Part shown: positions 1 to 8,100 of the stretch, in pieces | Numbering within the stretch: position 1 is the first letter of the stretch | Layout of the letters: every line of letters begins with the position of its first letter | Source of the DNA: Lachnospira hominis (ex Liu et al. 2021) | GTDB taxonomy: Bacteria; Bacillota; Clostridia; Lachnospirales; Lachnospiraceae | Assembly: GCF_014287955.1 (NCBI RefSeq) | Contig: NZ_JACOPD010000004.1 | Location: 124,001 to 188,000 of the forward strand | Direction of reading: 5' to 3' | DNA length: 64,000 nucleotides | The notes under the pieces: generated by a model | Seen by the model: the letters and a program-made list of their open reading frames with translations, nothing else | Told to the model about the DNA's origin: nothing | The model's database searches: none | Program-made: the position numbers and the translations under genes

Positions 1-1
1 G

Positions 2-145
2 GATTATGTTATCAGAGAAATTAAACGTGGAAGCGGTACACAGTTTGACCCTAAACTTGTAGAAATAATGCTTGGTCTTATTGAAAAAGGCCTTATTGAT
101 ATAGACAATCTGTATAAGGATGGTGAAAATCATGTGGAACAATGA
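2..145 (+). CDS. HD-GYP domain protein, C-terminal end only
   Basis: The reading frame is open from the left edge and ends with TGA at 143-145. The visible 47 residues include GSGTQFDPKLVEIML, which matches the end of HD-GYP domains (cyclic di-GMP phosphodiesterases), where a G-T-Q-F-D-P segment closes the helical bundle. The metal-binding HD and GYP motifs lie outside the window, so activity cannot be judged. The frame overlaps the start of the next gene, so the two are probably co-transcribed and may share a signalling role. Confidence 0.75.
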   Translation, partial: DYVIREIKRGSGTQFDPKLVEIMLGLIEKGLIDIDNLYKDGENHVEQ

Positions 146-1373
146 TATTAAAGAAAAGATAAAAAAAACACTGTCATATACAGCGAAAAGAGACTGCATA
201 ATAACATTGATAACATGTATAGTGGTAAGTATAGTTATAGGTGCATTTATTGTTTATTTAAGGCGTGATGAAGATAAAACCATAAAAGTAGGAGTTGTCT
301 ACGTCGGAGATGCAAGTACAATGTATACAAATAATTTTATAGAGGCATTGTCTGATATAGAACAGGAATATAATGGTAAAGTTGAAATTGTTTCTATGTA
401 TAATGTTGCCGAGGGAACCGAGAGGGACTATCTTGAGAGGCTGGTCAGTGATGGTTGTAATATGATTTTTTCGACAAGTTATAATTACGGTGTGACTACA
501 AAAGAATTGGCACAGAAATACCCCGAGGTGCAATTTTGCATGGCGACATGTTCCAATGCCAATGAAGAACCGTATCTGAAAAATTATCATACATTTATGG
601 GAGCAATATATCAGGGTAGATATGCCGCAGGTGTGTCCGCAGGAATGAAGCTTAAAGAACTTATAGATGACGGCATAATTTCGGAGTCCGAGGCAAAAAT
701 AGGATATGTCGGTGCGTATCCTTACGCCGAGGTTATATCGGGATATACGGCATTTCTTCTCGGTGCAAGGTCTGTTGTGCCGCAGGCGGTTATGACCGTT
801 AAGTATACAAATTCATGGAATGATTACCGTACCGAAAAGAAGTACGCTAGGGAATTAATAGACGAGCATTGTATAATTATATCGCAACATTCCGATACGA
901 CAGGTCCGGCTACCGCATGCGAAGAAACATCTTCAGATGTACCAGTATACAATGTGAGTTATAATCAGAGCATGCTCGACATTGCACCTACAACTTATCT
1001 GACAGGCTGCAAAATTAACTGGAAACCGTATATGAAATCAGCTATAGATGCAGTTCTTAATGATAAAGTGATAGAGAAGCAAGTTAAAGGCAATGTAAAC
1101 GGAAATGATGTCGGCGCGGGATTTGACGAGGAATGGGTATCAATGCTGGAATTCAATGATATAGCTGTTGCAAACGGCACCAAAGAGAGGGTGAAAAAGG
1201 TTATTGAACAGTTTAAAAAGGGCAATATAAATGTATTTCAGGGTGACTATATCGGAGTAAATCCTGATAATCCGTCAGAAAAGATAGATTTAAAAGAAGG
1301 ATATATTGAAAATGAGTACAGTTCAGCCCCGACATTTAAGTATATATTAAAGGATATAATTACTGTTGAGTAA
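132..1373 (+). CDS. Membrane-anchored BMP-family (Med/PnrA-like) ligand-binding protein
   Basis: A protein of 413 aa if started at ATG 132, which has AAGGA at 116-120; an in-frame ATG at 120 sits directly on that site and is less likely. One transmembrane helix (about residues 20-45) is followed by an extracytoplasmic BMP-type fold: KVGVVYVGD near the start, IFSTSYNYG, QGRYAAGVSAGM, IGYVGAYPYAEV and ISQHSDTTGP. BMP proteins bind nucleosides or similar ligands for ABC importers, but no permease or ATPase genes lie here, and the anchor is a helix rather than a lipobox. It overlaps the HD-GYP gene, so a sensory role is inferred. A lipoprotein relative is at 32613-33788. Confidence 0.8.
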   Translation: MWNNDIKEKIKKTLSYTAKRDCIITLITCIVVSIVIGAFIVYLRRDEDKTIKVGVVYVGDASTMYTNNFIEALSDIEQEYNGKVEIVSMYNVAEGTERDYLERLVSDGCNMIFSTSYNYGVTTKELAQKYPEVQFCMATCSNANEEPYLKNYHTFMGAIYQGRYAAGVSAGMKLKELIDDGIISESEAKIGYVGAYPYAEVISGYTAFLLGARSVVPQAVMTVKYTNSWNDYRTEKKYARELIDEHCIIISQHSDTTGPATACEETSSDVPVYNVSYNQSMLDIAPTTYLTGCKINWKPYMKSAIDAVLNDKVIEKQVKGNVNGNDVGAGFDEEWVSMLEFNDIAVANGTKERVKKVIEQFKKGNINVFQGDYIGVNPDNPSEKIDLKEGYIENEYSSAPTFKYILKDIITVE

Positions 1374-1551
1374 TCGCTTTTTATATTGGCTGGGGGTAAA
1401 AATCCAATATTGTTAAAAATTATCATCTGCTTATAATTGTGCCTACAAGATGTGGAACAGGCAGAGAGGTGACTAATATTCAAGTTATTAACTGAGTAAG
1501 CAAAGGCTGGAAATCATCTGTTGAAGCGGGCGACGTGATAAAAACTCAGCA

Positions 1552-1579
1552 GAGACTGTTAAGTTTTAGCGGTTTTTTG
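1552..1579 (+). repeat. 28-bp direct repeat, left copy flanking the relBE-like module
   Basis: This segment ends in AGCGGTTTTTTG and matches 2328-2355 at 24 of 28 positions. The right copy is the descending half of a good terminator hairpin; the left copy has lost most of its pairing partner. The rest of 1374-1664 holds no gene that I can support. Confidence 0.55.
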
Positions 1580-1664
1580 ATATAATTCAGTATATACTTT
1601 TGATGAAACGTATTGTAAAAAGCAATACACTGTGGTACATTAAAACAAACAGGAGGTGTATATT

Positions 1665-1964
1665 ATGGCAGCAAAAACAGCAAATGTTACAGCACGTATT
1701 CAACCAAATATAAAAGAACAGGCAGAAGCGATTCTGGAAAGGCTAGGGATTCCTGTATCTGTATTTATTGACATGACATACAGGCAGGTTATTATGAGGG
1801 ATGGAATACCTTTTTCTCTGGATATTCCGGATAAGCTTATTACAAGAGATACATTAACAAAAACGGAATTTGATACTATGATGCAAAATGGTTTATCACA
1901 AGCTAAGCGAGATGATTCTGTTTCTGTTGAGGAGGCTTTCAGTCAGTTGAAAAAGGGAATTTAA
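1665..1964 (+). CDS. RelB/DinJ-family antitoxin
   Basis: A 99-aa protein with the RelB/DinJ ribbon-helix-helix N-terminus (NVTARIQPNIKEQAEAILERLGI, then PVSVFIDMTYRQ) that dimerises and binds its own promoter. The C-terminal part should wrap the toxin. ATG 1665 is chosen because AGGAGG at 1651-1656 is 8 nt upstream; a GTG at 1656 lies inside that site. The stop is 3 nt before the toxin start, the usual antitoxin-first layout. The pair is expected to be autorepressed. A promoter-like TATAAT run lies at about 1580-1590. Confidence 0.85.
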   Translation: MAAKTANVTARIQPNIKEQAEAILERLGIPVSVFIDMTYRQVIMRDGIPFSLDIPDKLITRDTLTKTEFDTMMQNGLSQAKRDDSVSVEEAFSQLKKGI

Positions 1965-1967
1965 TGT

Positions 1968-2303
1968 ATGGATAATGAATATGAAGTAAAAGTTACCAGA
2001 CAGGCATTAGAACATATGAGGGGAATTGTACATTATATTTCATATGACCTTATGAATCCGAAAGCTGCTGATAACTTATTGGATGATTTGAAATCGTCAA
2101 TACTGAAATTGTCAGTTTTACCAAAGAAACACCCATTGATAGAAGAAGAACCGTGGAGAAGCGAAGGTGTACGTAAAATTATAGTGAAAAATTTTTTGGT
2201 GTATTACTGGATAGACGATGAAGGTAATAAAGTTTATGTAACAGCAGTGATTTATAATAAGAGAGACCAGATAAAACAACTGAAAAATATGGATATGCAA
2301 TAA
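1968..2303 (+). CDS. RelE/ParE-superfamily toxin
   Basis: A 111-aa protein with the RelE/ParE fold pattern: VKVTRQALEHMRGIVHYIS at the N-terminus, then a central PWRSEGVRKIIVKNFLVYYWID strand pair and a final VTAVIYNKRDQ. RelE toxins cut mRNA on the ribosome whereas ParE toxins poison gyrase; the sequence does not decide between these. It follows the RelB/DinJ-like gene by 3 nt, which favours the RelE/YafQ side. It appears intact. Confidence 0.82.
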   Translation: MDNEYEVKVTRQALEHMRGIVHYISYDLMNPKAADNLLDDLKSSILKLSVLPKKHPLIEEEPWRSEGVRKIIVKNFLVYYWIDDEGNKVYVTAVIYNKRDQIKQLKNMDMQ

Positions 2304-2318
2304 AAACTGCCTAGATGA

Positions 2319-2356
2319 AAAACCGCTGAGACCGTGGAGTTTCAGCGGTTTTTTGT
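2319..2356 (+). terminator. Rho-independent terminator after the toxin gene
   Basis: AACCGCTGA at 2321-2329 pairs with TCAGCGGTT at 2342-2350 and is followed by a T run. Its right arm is the second copy of the 28-bp direct repeat (2328-2355). Confidence 0.8.
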
Positions 2357-2849
2357 TTGGTACTGTCTCTGAACCTTGTATTTGACGAGCTGGTTGGGGA
2401 TTTTATTTCCAAAAATACCGACTGAACGGTTGTAAATATTGCCTGTGGGCTTGATACGAGGGCATACCGCATGGATAATGCATTGTTGACCTGGTACAAT
2501 CTCGATTTGCCTGAGACCATAGAGGTGCGAAATTCCGTATACAACGAATCGGGCAGAATATCTACGATTGCTTGTTCCGTACTTGATAAAGCATGGGTGA
2601 ATCAGGTTAAAGTGAGAGGAAAAATCCTTTTTATTATTGAGGGACTTACAATGTATATGTCCGCCGATGAGGTGAAGACAATGCTTGGAATTATAAGGGA
2701 TAATTTTGATAATGCATATGTGTGCATGGAAACATTATGCCCTTTATTTGTAAAAAAAAGAAGGCATCGAGAAATCAATAAAAGCCACAGGTGCAACATT
2801 TACTTGGGGCACCGACAAATTTGAAGATTTAAAAGATATTGCTGTGTGA
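2357..2849 (+). pseudogene. Decayed class I SAM methyltransferase (leucine carboxyl methyltransferase family)
   Basis: The frame holding FDELVGDF, an in-frame TGA at 2423-2425, then VVNIACGLDTRAYR and LPETIEVRN matches the PPM1/LCM-type O-methyltransferase fold; ACGLDTR is the SAM-binding glycine motif. ILFIIEGLTMYM continues the fold. The frame shifts in the A-run near 2752-2760 and the true tail (ATGATFTWGTDKFED) resumes in another frame to the TGA at 2847-2849. The N-terminal portion is missing. The nonsense codon, frameshift and missing N-terminus show a dead gene, although a 117-aa open fragment (2471-2824) remains. Confidence 0.8.
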
Positions 2850-2934
2850 TTTAAAAAAGTAGGACAGTTTTTATATGGAAATCTGCCGCTTTTTCTGATA
2901 AAATAATAGAAAAATTTATACGAGGAGAATTTTA

Positions 2935-3915
2935 ATGAAAATAGGTATTTTAGGATATGGAAATCTTGGAAGAGGTGTAGAATGTGCAATTAAGCAGAAT
3001 CCTGATATGGAACTTGCGGCCGTTTTTACGAGACGTGCACCGGAAACAGTTTCAATTCTTACAGAGAGTGCAGCAGTTTGTTCTGTTGATGACATTGCAC
3101 AGTGGAAAGATAAAATTGATGTTATGATTCTTTGTGGTGGAAGTGCAACAGATTTGCCGGTTCAGACACCTGAGTATGCAAAGATGTTTAATGTTGTTGA
3201 CAGTTTTGATACACATGCAAGAATTCCTGAACATTTTGCGAATGTTGACGCATCTGCAAAGGAAAGCGGACATGTCGGAATTATTTCCGTTGGCTGGGAC
3301 CCGGGAATGTTTTCTTTAAACCGTATGTATGCAAATGCAATTTTGCCTGAGGGACGTGATTATACATTCTGGGGAAAAGGTGTAAGTCAGGGCCATTCAG
3401 ATGCAATCCGCCGAGTTGAAGGTGTTAAGGACGGAAAGCAGTATACAATTCCTGTAGAATCAGCTCTTGAGGCTGTAAGAAATGGTGAGAATCCTGAACT
3501 TACTACAAGGCAGAAACATACAAGAGAGTGTTTTGTTGTTCTTGAAGAGGGGGCTGATGCAAAAAAGGTTGAAGAAGAAATTAAGAATATGCCAAACTAT
3601 TTCGCAGAATACGATACCACAGTGCATTTTATCAGCGAAGAGGAATTAAAGAAGAACCACAGCGGAATCCCACACGGTGGATTTGTTATCCGTTCAGGTA
3701 AGACGGGCTGGAATCAGGAAAATAATCATGTTATTGAGTATAGCTTAAAGCTTGATTCAAATCCTGAATTTACATCATGTGTCATTGTGGCATATGCAAG
3801 AGCTGCATACCGTCTTTACAAAGAAGGTCAGAGCGGCTGTAAGACTGTATTTGATATTGCACCTGCATATCTGAGTGCAAAAGACGGAGCAGAGCTTAGG
3901 AAGACACTCCTGTAA
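2935..3915 (+). CDS. ddh: meso-Diaminopimelate D-dehydrogenase
   Basis: A 326-aa protein of usual family length. It catalyses NADPH-dependent reductive amination of tetrahydrodipicolinate to meso-diaminopimelate in one step, for lysine and peptidoglycan. The N-terminus MKIGILGYGNLGRGVE is the dinucleotide-binding Rossmann motif. ISVGWDPGMFS and the FWGKGVSQGHSDAIRR segment are family signatures around the substrate and NADPH domains, and HGGFVIRSGKTG lies near the C-terminal domain. A GAGGAGAA ribosome site precedes ATG 2935. The HD hydrolase gene follows after 35 bp. Confidence 0.93.
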   Translation: MKIGILGYGNLGRGVECAIKQNPDMELAAVFTRRAPETVSILTESAAVCSVDDIAQWKDKIDVMILCGGSATDLPVQTPEYAKMFNVVDSFDTHARIPEHFANVDASAKESGHVGIISVGWDPGMFSLNRMYANAILPEGRDYTFWGKGVSQGHSDAIRRVEGVKDGKQYTIPVESALEAVRNGENPELTTRQKHTRECFVVLEEGADAKKVEEEIKNMPNYFAEYDTTVHFISEEELKKNHSGIPHGGFVIRSGKTGWNQENNHVIEYSLKLDSNPEFTSCVIVAYARAAYRLYKEGQSGCKTVFDIAPAYLSAKDGAELRKTLL

Positions 3916-3950
3916 TTATAATCATAGCAATTTAAGGAGAGAACTTTAAG

Positions 3951-4550
3951 ATGGAACATATATCAAGAAATGCTGCATTTGAATTACTAAAAAAATATAA
4001 CAAAGATCCTTTTCACATTCAGCATGCACTTACTGTTGAGGCAGTGATGAAATGGTATGCCAATGAATTAGGCTATGGTGATGATGCACAATATTGGGGA
4101 ATTGTAGGACTTCTACATGATATTGATTTTGAACTTTATCCTGACCAGCATTGTATAAAGGCACCTGAATTGTTAAGAGAGGGCGGTGTGTCAGAAGATA
4201 TTATTCATGGAGTTGTTTCCCATGGTTATGGGATAACAGTTGATGTTGCACCGGAACATGAAATGGAAAAAGTGCTTTTTGCGGCAGACGAGCTAACAGG
4301 TCTTATATGGGCAGCAGCTCTTATGCGTCCGTCAAAGAGCACAAAAGACATGGAACTTAAATCATTAAAAAAGAAATATAAGAGCAAAGGTTTTGCAGCA
4401 GGCTGTTCAAGAGAGGTTATTGAACGCGGTGCACAACAGCTCGGCTGGGAACTTGAAAAACTTCTTACAATGACACTTGCAGCAATGGCTGCATCAGAGG
4501 ATACAATTAATGAAGAAATTGAGAGCATGAATGCAAATGGCAGTAATTGA
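3951..4550 (+). CDS. HD-domain hydrolase
   Basis: A 199-aa cytosolic protein with the HD metal-binding pattern: FHIQHALTVEAVM supplies the first His, GLLHDIDFE the HD pair and VVSHGYG a later His. HD proteins of this size are usually phosphohydrolases acting on nucleotides or phosphate esters; the substrate is not predictable. AAGGAGAG precedes ATG 3951. The end overlaps the MBL-fold gene by about 20 bp, which points to translational coupling. Confidence 0.82.
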   Translation: MEHISRNAAFELLKKYNKDPFHIQHALTVEAVMKWYANELGYGDDAQYWGIVGLLHDIDFELYPDQHCIKAPELLREGGVSEDIIHGVVSHGYGITVDVAPEHEMEKVLFAADELTGLIWAAALMRPSKSTKDMELKSLKKKYKSKGFAAGCSREVIERGAQQLGWELEKLLTMTLAAMAASEDTINEEIESMNANGSN

Positions 4551-5166
4551 ACTGGAAAAAAATATTTCATATATAGAGCCGACGCAAAATCCATTGTCGG
4601 CAAATGTCGTGCTGATTGAAGGAGAAAATAATCTGTGGCTGTACGATGTCGGAAATAATCCGTGTGTGCCACAGATTATATCTGCTTTTAACACTTCAAA
4701 TAAGAAGATAAATGTGATTTTGTCTCATTTTCATGCCGACCATATAGGTAATCTTGATAAAATCAACTATTCAAATGTGTATCAGGGCAGATTGACTTAT
4801 AAATATACGAAAACAGGTGAAATACTGGAAAATGATTTGTATTTTCGTGATGGTAATATGAATCTTCATATTTTTCCACTCCCGTCAAGTCATGCCAAAG
4901 GTTCTCTGGCATTAGAAATAAATGAAAAATACTGTTTTTTGGGGGATGGTGTTTATGCAATGCAAAAAGGTGAAAAAAGGCTTTATAATGCAGGAATTCT
5001 TAAAGAAGAAATTGAAATTCTAAAAAATATAAAAGCACAACATTTTATGCTTAGCCACAGAAATCCTTTTGATAATTCAAAGGATTCGGTTATAAGGCTG
5101 CTTGATGGGATATATGCCAAAAGAAAAAGCGGAGAGCCGTATATTTCCGGCATTGACGGGGAATGA
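4531..5166 (+). CDS. Metallo-beta-lactamase-fold hydrolase
   Basis: A 211-aa protein with the metal-binding HxHxDH motif in SHFHADHIGN, then LPSSHAKGSLAL (next His), FLGDGVY (bridging Asp) and a final LSHRNPF. The arrangement is that of small glyoxalase-II-like metallohydrolases; the substrate is unknown. It starts inside the 3' end of the HD gene (ATG 4531, with an alternative in-frame ATG at 4537) without a strong ribosome site of its own, so it is probably translated by coupling. Confidence 0.82.
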   Translation: MQMAVIELEKNISYIEPTQNPLSANVVLIEGENNLWLYDVGNNPCVPQIISAFNTSNKKINVILSHFHADHIGNLDKINYSNVYQGRLTYKYTKTGEILENDLYFRDGNMNLHIFPLPSSHAKGSLALEINEKYCFLGDGVYAMQKGEKRLYNAGILKEEIEILKNIKAQHFMLSHRNPFDNSKDSVIRLLDGIYAKRKSGEPYISGIDGE

Positions 5167-5231
5167 GAGGTATTAAGTTAGTCGTATCAGAAAGTATGCA
5201 GAGTATATTTATGTAATCTGCACACTTTACA

Positions 5232-5259
5232 TTTACACAAAATAGGTATACTATATAAT
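5232..5259 (+). promoter_or_regulatory. Promoter of metY
   Basis: TTTACA at 5232-5237, 16 bp, then TATAAT at 5254-5259, about 30 bp before the start codon. The leader is too short for a SAM riboswitch and none is visible. Confidence 0.7.
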
Positions 5260-5289
5260 TAAAATTCCACTATATACAGGAGGAGAATT

Positions 5290-6570
5290 ATGAATTATTC
5301 TATTAATACAAAATGCGTACAGGCAGGTTATACACCGGGCAATGGCGAACCAAGACAGATTCCTATTATCCAGTCAACAACATTTAAGTATGATACAAGC
5401 GAAGATATGGGAAAGCTTTTTGACCTTGAGGCATCAGGATATTTTTATACAAGATTGCAGAATCCGACCAATGATTATGTAGCTTCAAAGATTGCAGCAC
5501 TTGAGGGTGGTACAGCGGCAATGCTTACTTCATCAGGTCAGGCAGCCAATTTTTTTGCGTTGTTTAATATATGCGAAGCAGGAAGCCATATTGTTTCTTC
5601 ATCATCTATTTATGGTGGAACATTTAATCTTATTGAAGTAACTATGAAAAAAATGGGCATAGATGTGACATTTGTAGACCCTGATTGCACAGATGAGGAA
5701 CTTAATGCTGCATTTAAGGATAATACAAGAGCTGTTTTTGGAGAGTCAATAGCCAATCCGGCACTTACAGTTCTTGATATAGAGAAATTTGCAAAAGCAG
5801 CACATGAACATGGTGTACCGCTTATTGTAGATAATACATTCCCTACTCCAGTTAATTTAAGACCTATAGAATGGGGAGCTGATATTGTTACACATTCTAC
5901 AACAAAATATATGGACGGACATGGTGCAGCTGTAGGCGGTGCGATTGTAGACAGTGGTAAGTTTGACTGGATGGCACATGCTGACAAATTTCCGGGACTT
6001 TGTACTCCTGATGAGTCATATCATGGAATTACATATGCAGAAAAGTTTGGTAAAGAGGGTGCGTTTATAACTAAGTGTACTTCACAGCTTATGAGGGATT
6101 TGGGCTGCATTCAGTCACCTCAGAATGCTTTTATTTTAAATCTCGGTCTGGAGTCACTTCATGTGCGTATGCCAAGACATGTTGAGAACGGACAGGCTGT
6201 TGCAGAATTTCTTGAGAAGCAGGATAAGGTTGAATTTGTCAATTATCCGGGACTTCCATCGAATAAATATTATGAAATAGCAAAGAAATATATGCCAAAC
6301 GGAGGTTGTGGTGTAGTTTCCTTTGAATTAAAAGGTGGAAGAGAAGCAGCAGAAAAGTTCATGAAGAATCTTAAACTTGCAGCAATTGAGACTCATGTAG
6401 CTGATGCGAGAACATGCTGCCTCAATCCTGCAACATCAACACACAGACAGATGAATGATGAACAGCTTGCAGCGGCGGGAATTCCGGCTGGACTTATACG
6501 TATATCATGTGGTCTTGAAGATAAGAATGATTTGATTGCCGATATCAAGCAGGCACTTGATGCTATTTAA
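5290..6570 (+). CDS. metY: O-acetylhomoserine sulfhydrylase (aminocarboxypropyltransferase)
   Basis: A 426-aa PLP enzyme of the Cys/Met metabolism family. It makes homocysteine (or methionine with methanethiol) from O-acetylhomoserine and sulfide. The N-terminus has the typical TKCVQAGY and PIIQSTTFKY segments; YTRLQNPT, LTSSGQAA, VDNTFPTPVNLRPIEWGAD and HSTTKYMDGHG follow, where the Lys carries PLP. The C-terminal ISCGLED is the substrate-carboxylate region. The length and the GADIVTHS context fit MetY better than MetB. Gene order suggests single-gene transcription from the promoter at 5232-5259 to the terminator at 6631-6662. Confidence 0.9.
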   Translation: MNYSINTKCVQAGYTPGNGEPRQIPIIQSTTFKYDTSEDMGKLFDLEASGYFYTRLQNPTNDYVASKIAALEGGTAAMLTSSGQAANFFALFNICEAGSHIVSSSSIYGGTFNLIEVTMKKMGIDVTFVDPDCTDEELNAAFKDNTRAVFGESIANPALTVLDIEKFAKAAHEHGVPLIVDNTFPTPVNLRPIEWGADIVTHSTTKYMDGHGAAVGGAIVDSGKFDWMAHADKFPGLCTPDESYHGITYAEKFGKEGAFITKCTSQLMRDLGCIQSPQNAFILNLGLESLHVRMPRHVENGQAVAEFLEKQDKVEFVNYPGLPSNKYYEIAKKYMPNGGCGVVSFELKGGREAAEKFMKNLKLAAIETHVADARTCCLNPATSTHRQMNDEQLAAAGIPAGLIRISCGLEDKNDLIADIKQALDAI

Positions 6571-6630
6571 TAAAAATTTAATAAACATCTTCAAATAAGC
6601 TTGAAGAGCATTTTAATTAAGTAATATTTC

Positions 6631-6662
6631 AAAAGGAGAAGCTCACGGGCTTCTCCTTTTTG
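6631..6662. terminator. Bidirectional terminator between metY and the FUSC-like gene
   Basis: AAAGGAGAAGC at 6632-6642 pairs with GCTTCTCCTTT at 6649-6659, with A and T runs on each side, so it can serve both convergent genes. Confidence 0.85.
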
Positions 6663-6682
6663 GACTCAGGTTATTCATTATA

Positions 6683-7717
6683 TTAAAATCTTGCAAGCAT
6701 ACGGTTTAGGATTTTATCGCATATAAATGTATAAGCAGAACTAAAGATATTTGCACTTATTCTTAAAATAACAGCGTATTGGGCACCGAAAAGCCCTGCT
6801 GCAATAGATAGTGCACCAAATGTATTAAAAGCTGTCTGCCATGCATATCCTGCTGAATATCCAACACCGATACCACCGATTATTCCTATATAAGGGTACA
6901 TTGATGAAGGCAGTACATAGTAAAGGACAAGGAAAAGAAGGCATCCGACTATATTAAAAAGTCCTCTTTTCACAGCTCTTGGCTTTATGTCATTTGAAAA
7001 TGGAAGGCAGACTGACATACAGGCGATACCTGCCCACATGGCACGAGGGAGGTTGAGCAGTGACATTGCAAGTATTGAACTTGATACAATAAAAGTTAGT
7101 TTAATATACCATTTTGTGCGTGATGAAGTAATATTAAATTCTGAAAATAAATTTTTAAAAGTACGATGGTAAGGTCTGTTTTTCTGATTTTTGTAAAAAA
7201 CAATCATGCATATAAGCATGCCTGCTGACAAACCTGCAATTCGCATAAGATAATCGTGTCCGCTTACATCATATCCCAGAAGCAGGAGATAACTGAGAAC
7301 AAATGTTGAATGGTTATACATAATGACATTATGGCAGCTGAAAATCATAAGGAGCATTATACATAAGAAATTAATAAAAAATGCCGGTATGGCAGGCACC
7401 ATATTTGCAAGACGTGGACCGGCAGCTAATATTACAAATATACCTGCAATTGAAATAAGTCCGTGATTTGTCTGAATACCAAAATCAGCCTGTCTGAGTA
7501 CAAGTACAGAAAGCAGAACGCATACACCAACGACGCTGTTACTGTTTCCTGTCAACATACTGAAAATAGTTACAATTGCAACGCAGAATATCATTACAAG
7601 ATAAACCTTGAAATTATATATTAAAATATGTCTGAATTTTTCTTTTTTGTCATGTGTATTTTTGATTAACTGCTTAGAACCTGCAGAACTAAGCTGTAAT
7701 TCCTGATAAAATGTCAT
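6683..7717 (-). CDS. FUSC-like integral membrane protein
   Basis: A 344-aa, very hydrophobic protein with two blocks of transmembrane helices separated by a cytosolic stretch (around YKNQKNRPYHRTFKNLF). This repeated block layout, and the second block (LPRAMWAGIACMSVCLPF then GIIGGIGVGYSAGYAWQTAFNTFGAL), resembles the fusaric-acid-resistance (FUSC) and aromatic-acid-exporter families. The substrate is unknown. Start ATG at 7715-7717 is preceded on this strand by AAGGAGG (7723-7729); a longer in-frame start at 7756 has no ribosome site. Confidence 0.65.
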   Translation of the reverse strand: MTFYQELQLSSAGSKQLIKNTHDKKEKFRHILIYNFKVYLVMIFCVAIVTIFSMLTGNSNSVVGVCVLLSVLVLRQADFGIQTNHGLISIAGIFVILAAGPRLANMVPAIPAFFINFLCIMLLMIFSCHNVIMYNHSTFVLSYLLLLGYDVSGHDYLMRIAGLSAGMLICMIVFYKNQKNRPYHRTFKNLFSEFNITSSRTKWYIKLTFIVSSSILAMSLLNLPRAMWAGIACMSVCLPFSNDIKPRAVKRGLFNIVGCLLFLVLYYVLPSSMYPYIGIIGGIGVGYSAGYAWQTAFNTFGALSIAAGLFGAQYAVILRISANIFSSAYTFICDKILNRMLARF

Positions 7718-7808
7718 AGAAACCTCCTTGTGATGATGTAAAAATAATCCCCACAATAGACAGGGTTGAATAATATAACATTAATGACGGATTATGTCAA
7801 ATAATTTT

Positions 7809-7826
7809 AATTTTACATGTAAAATT
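7809..7826. promoter_or_regulatory. 18-bp perfect palindrome in a divergent promoter region
   Basis: AATTTTACATGTAAAATT is perfectly self-complementary and lies in the 383-bp gap between the divergent FUSC-like and Gfo/Idh genes. It could be an operator for a dimeric repressor serving both. No regulator gene is adjacent. Confidence 0.5.
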
Positions 7827-7906
7827 TTAGATGCAAATTTAAATAATAAGTACCAATGCAAAAATAAAAGTTATATAATAAAATTATAGGGAAGAGGGGG
7901 AATGAC

Positions 7907-7945
7907 AGCTGCCTGACAAAAAAGGGAGAGAGTATCAGGACAGCT
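7907..7945 (+). other. Hairpin in the leader of the Gfo/Idh gene
   Basis: AGCTGCCTGA (7907-7916) can pair with TCAGGACAGCT (7935-7945), leaving one bulged A. There is no T run after it, so it is not a simple terminator. The rest of 7718-8100 shows AT-rich promoter-like DNA only. Confidence 0.4.
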
Positions 7946-8100
7946 ATCGGAGTTTATGAAAAGGTTTTATCTAATGTCTTTCGACATTGTTTATATTACA
8001 GGTAAAATGTGATTAATAATTGTTGATTTTATGAAAAAATTGTGAAAAACATGAAGTGTCTCGAAGAAAACAAAAAACAGGATACAGAAAGGCGGTTAAT

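Noticed and set aside
5167..5289. SAM riboswitch before metY
   Set aside because: The gap is short and dominated by the promoter; no kink-turn or core helices could be found.
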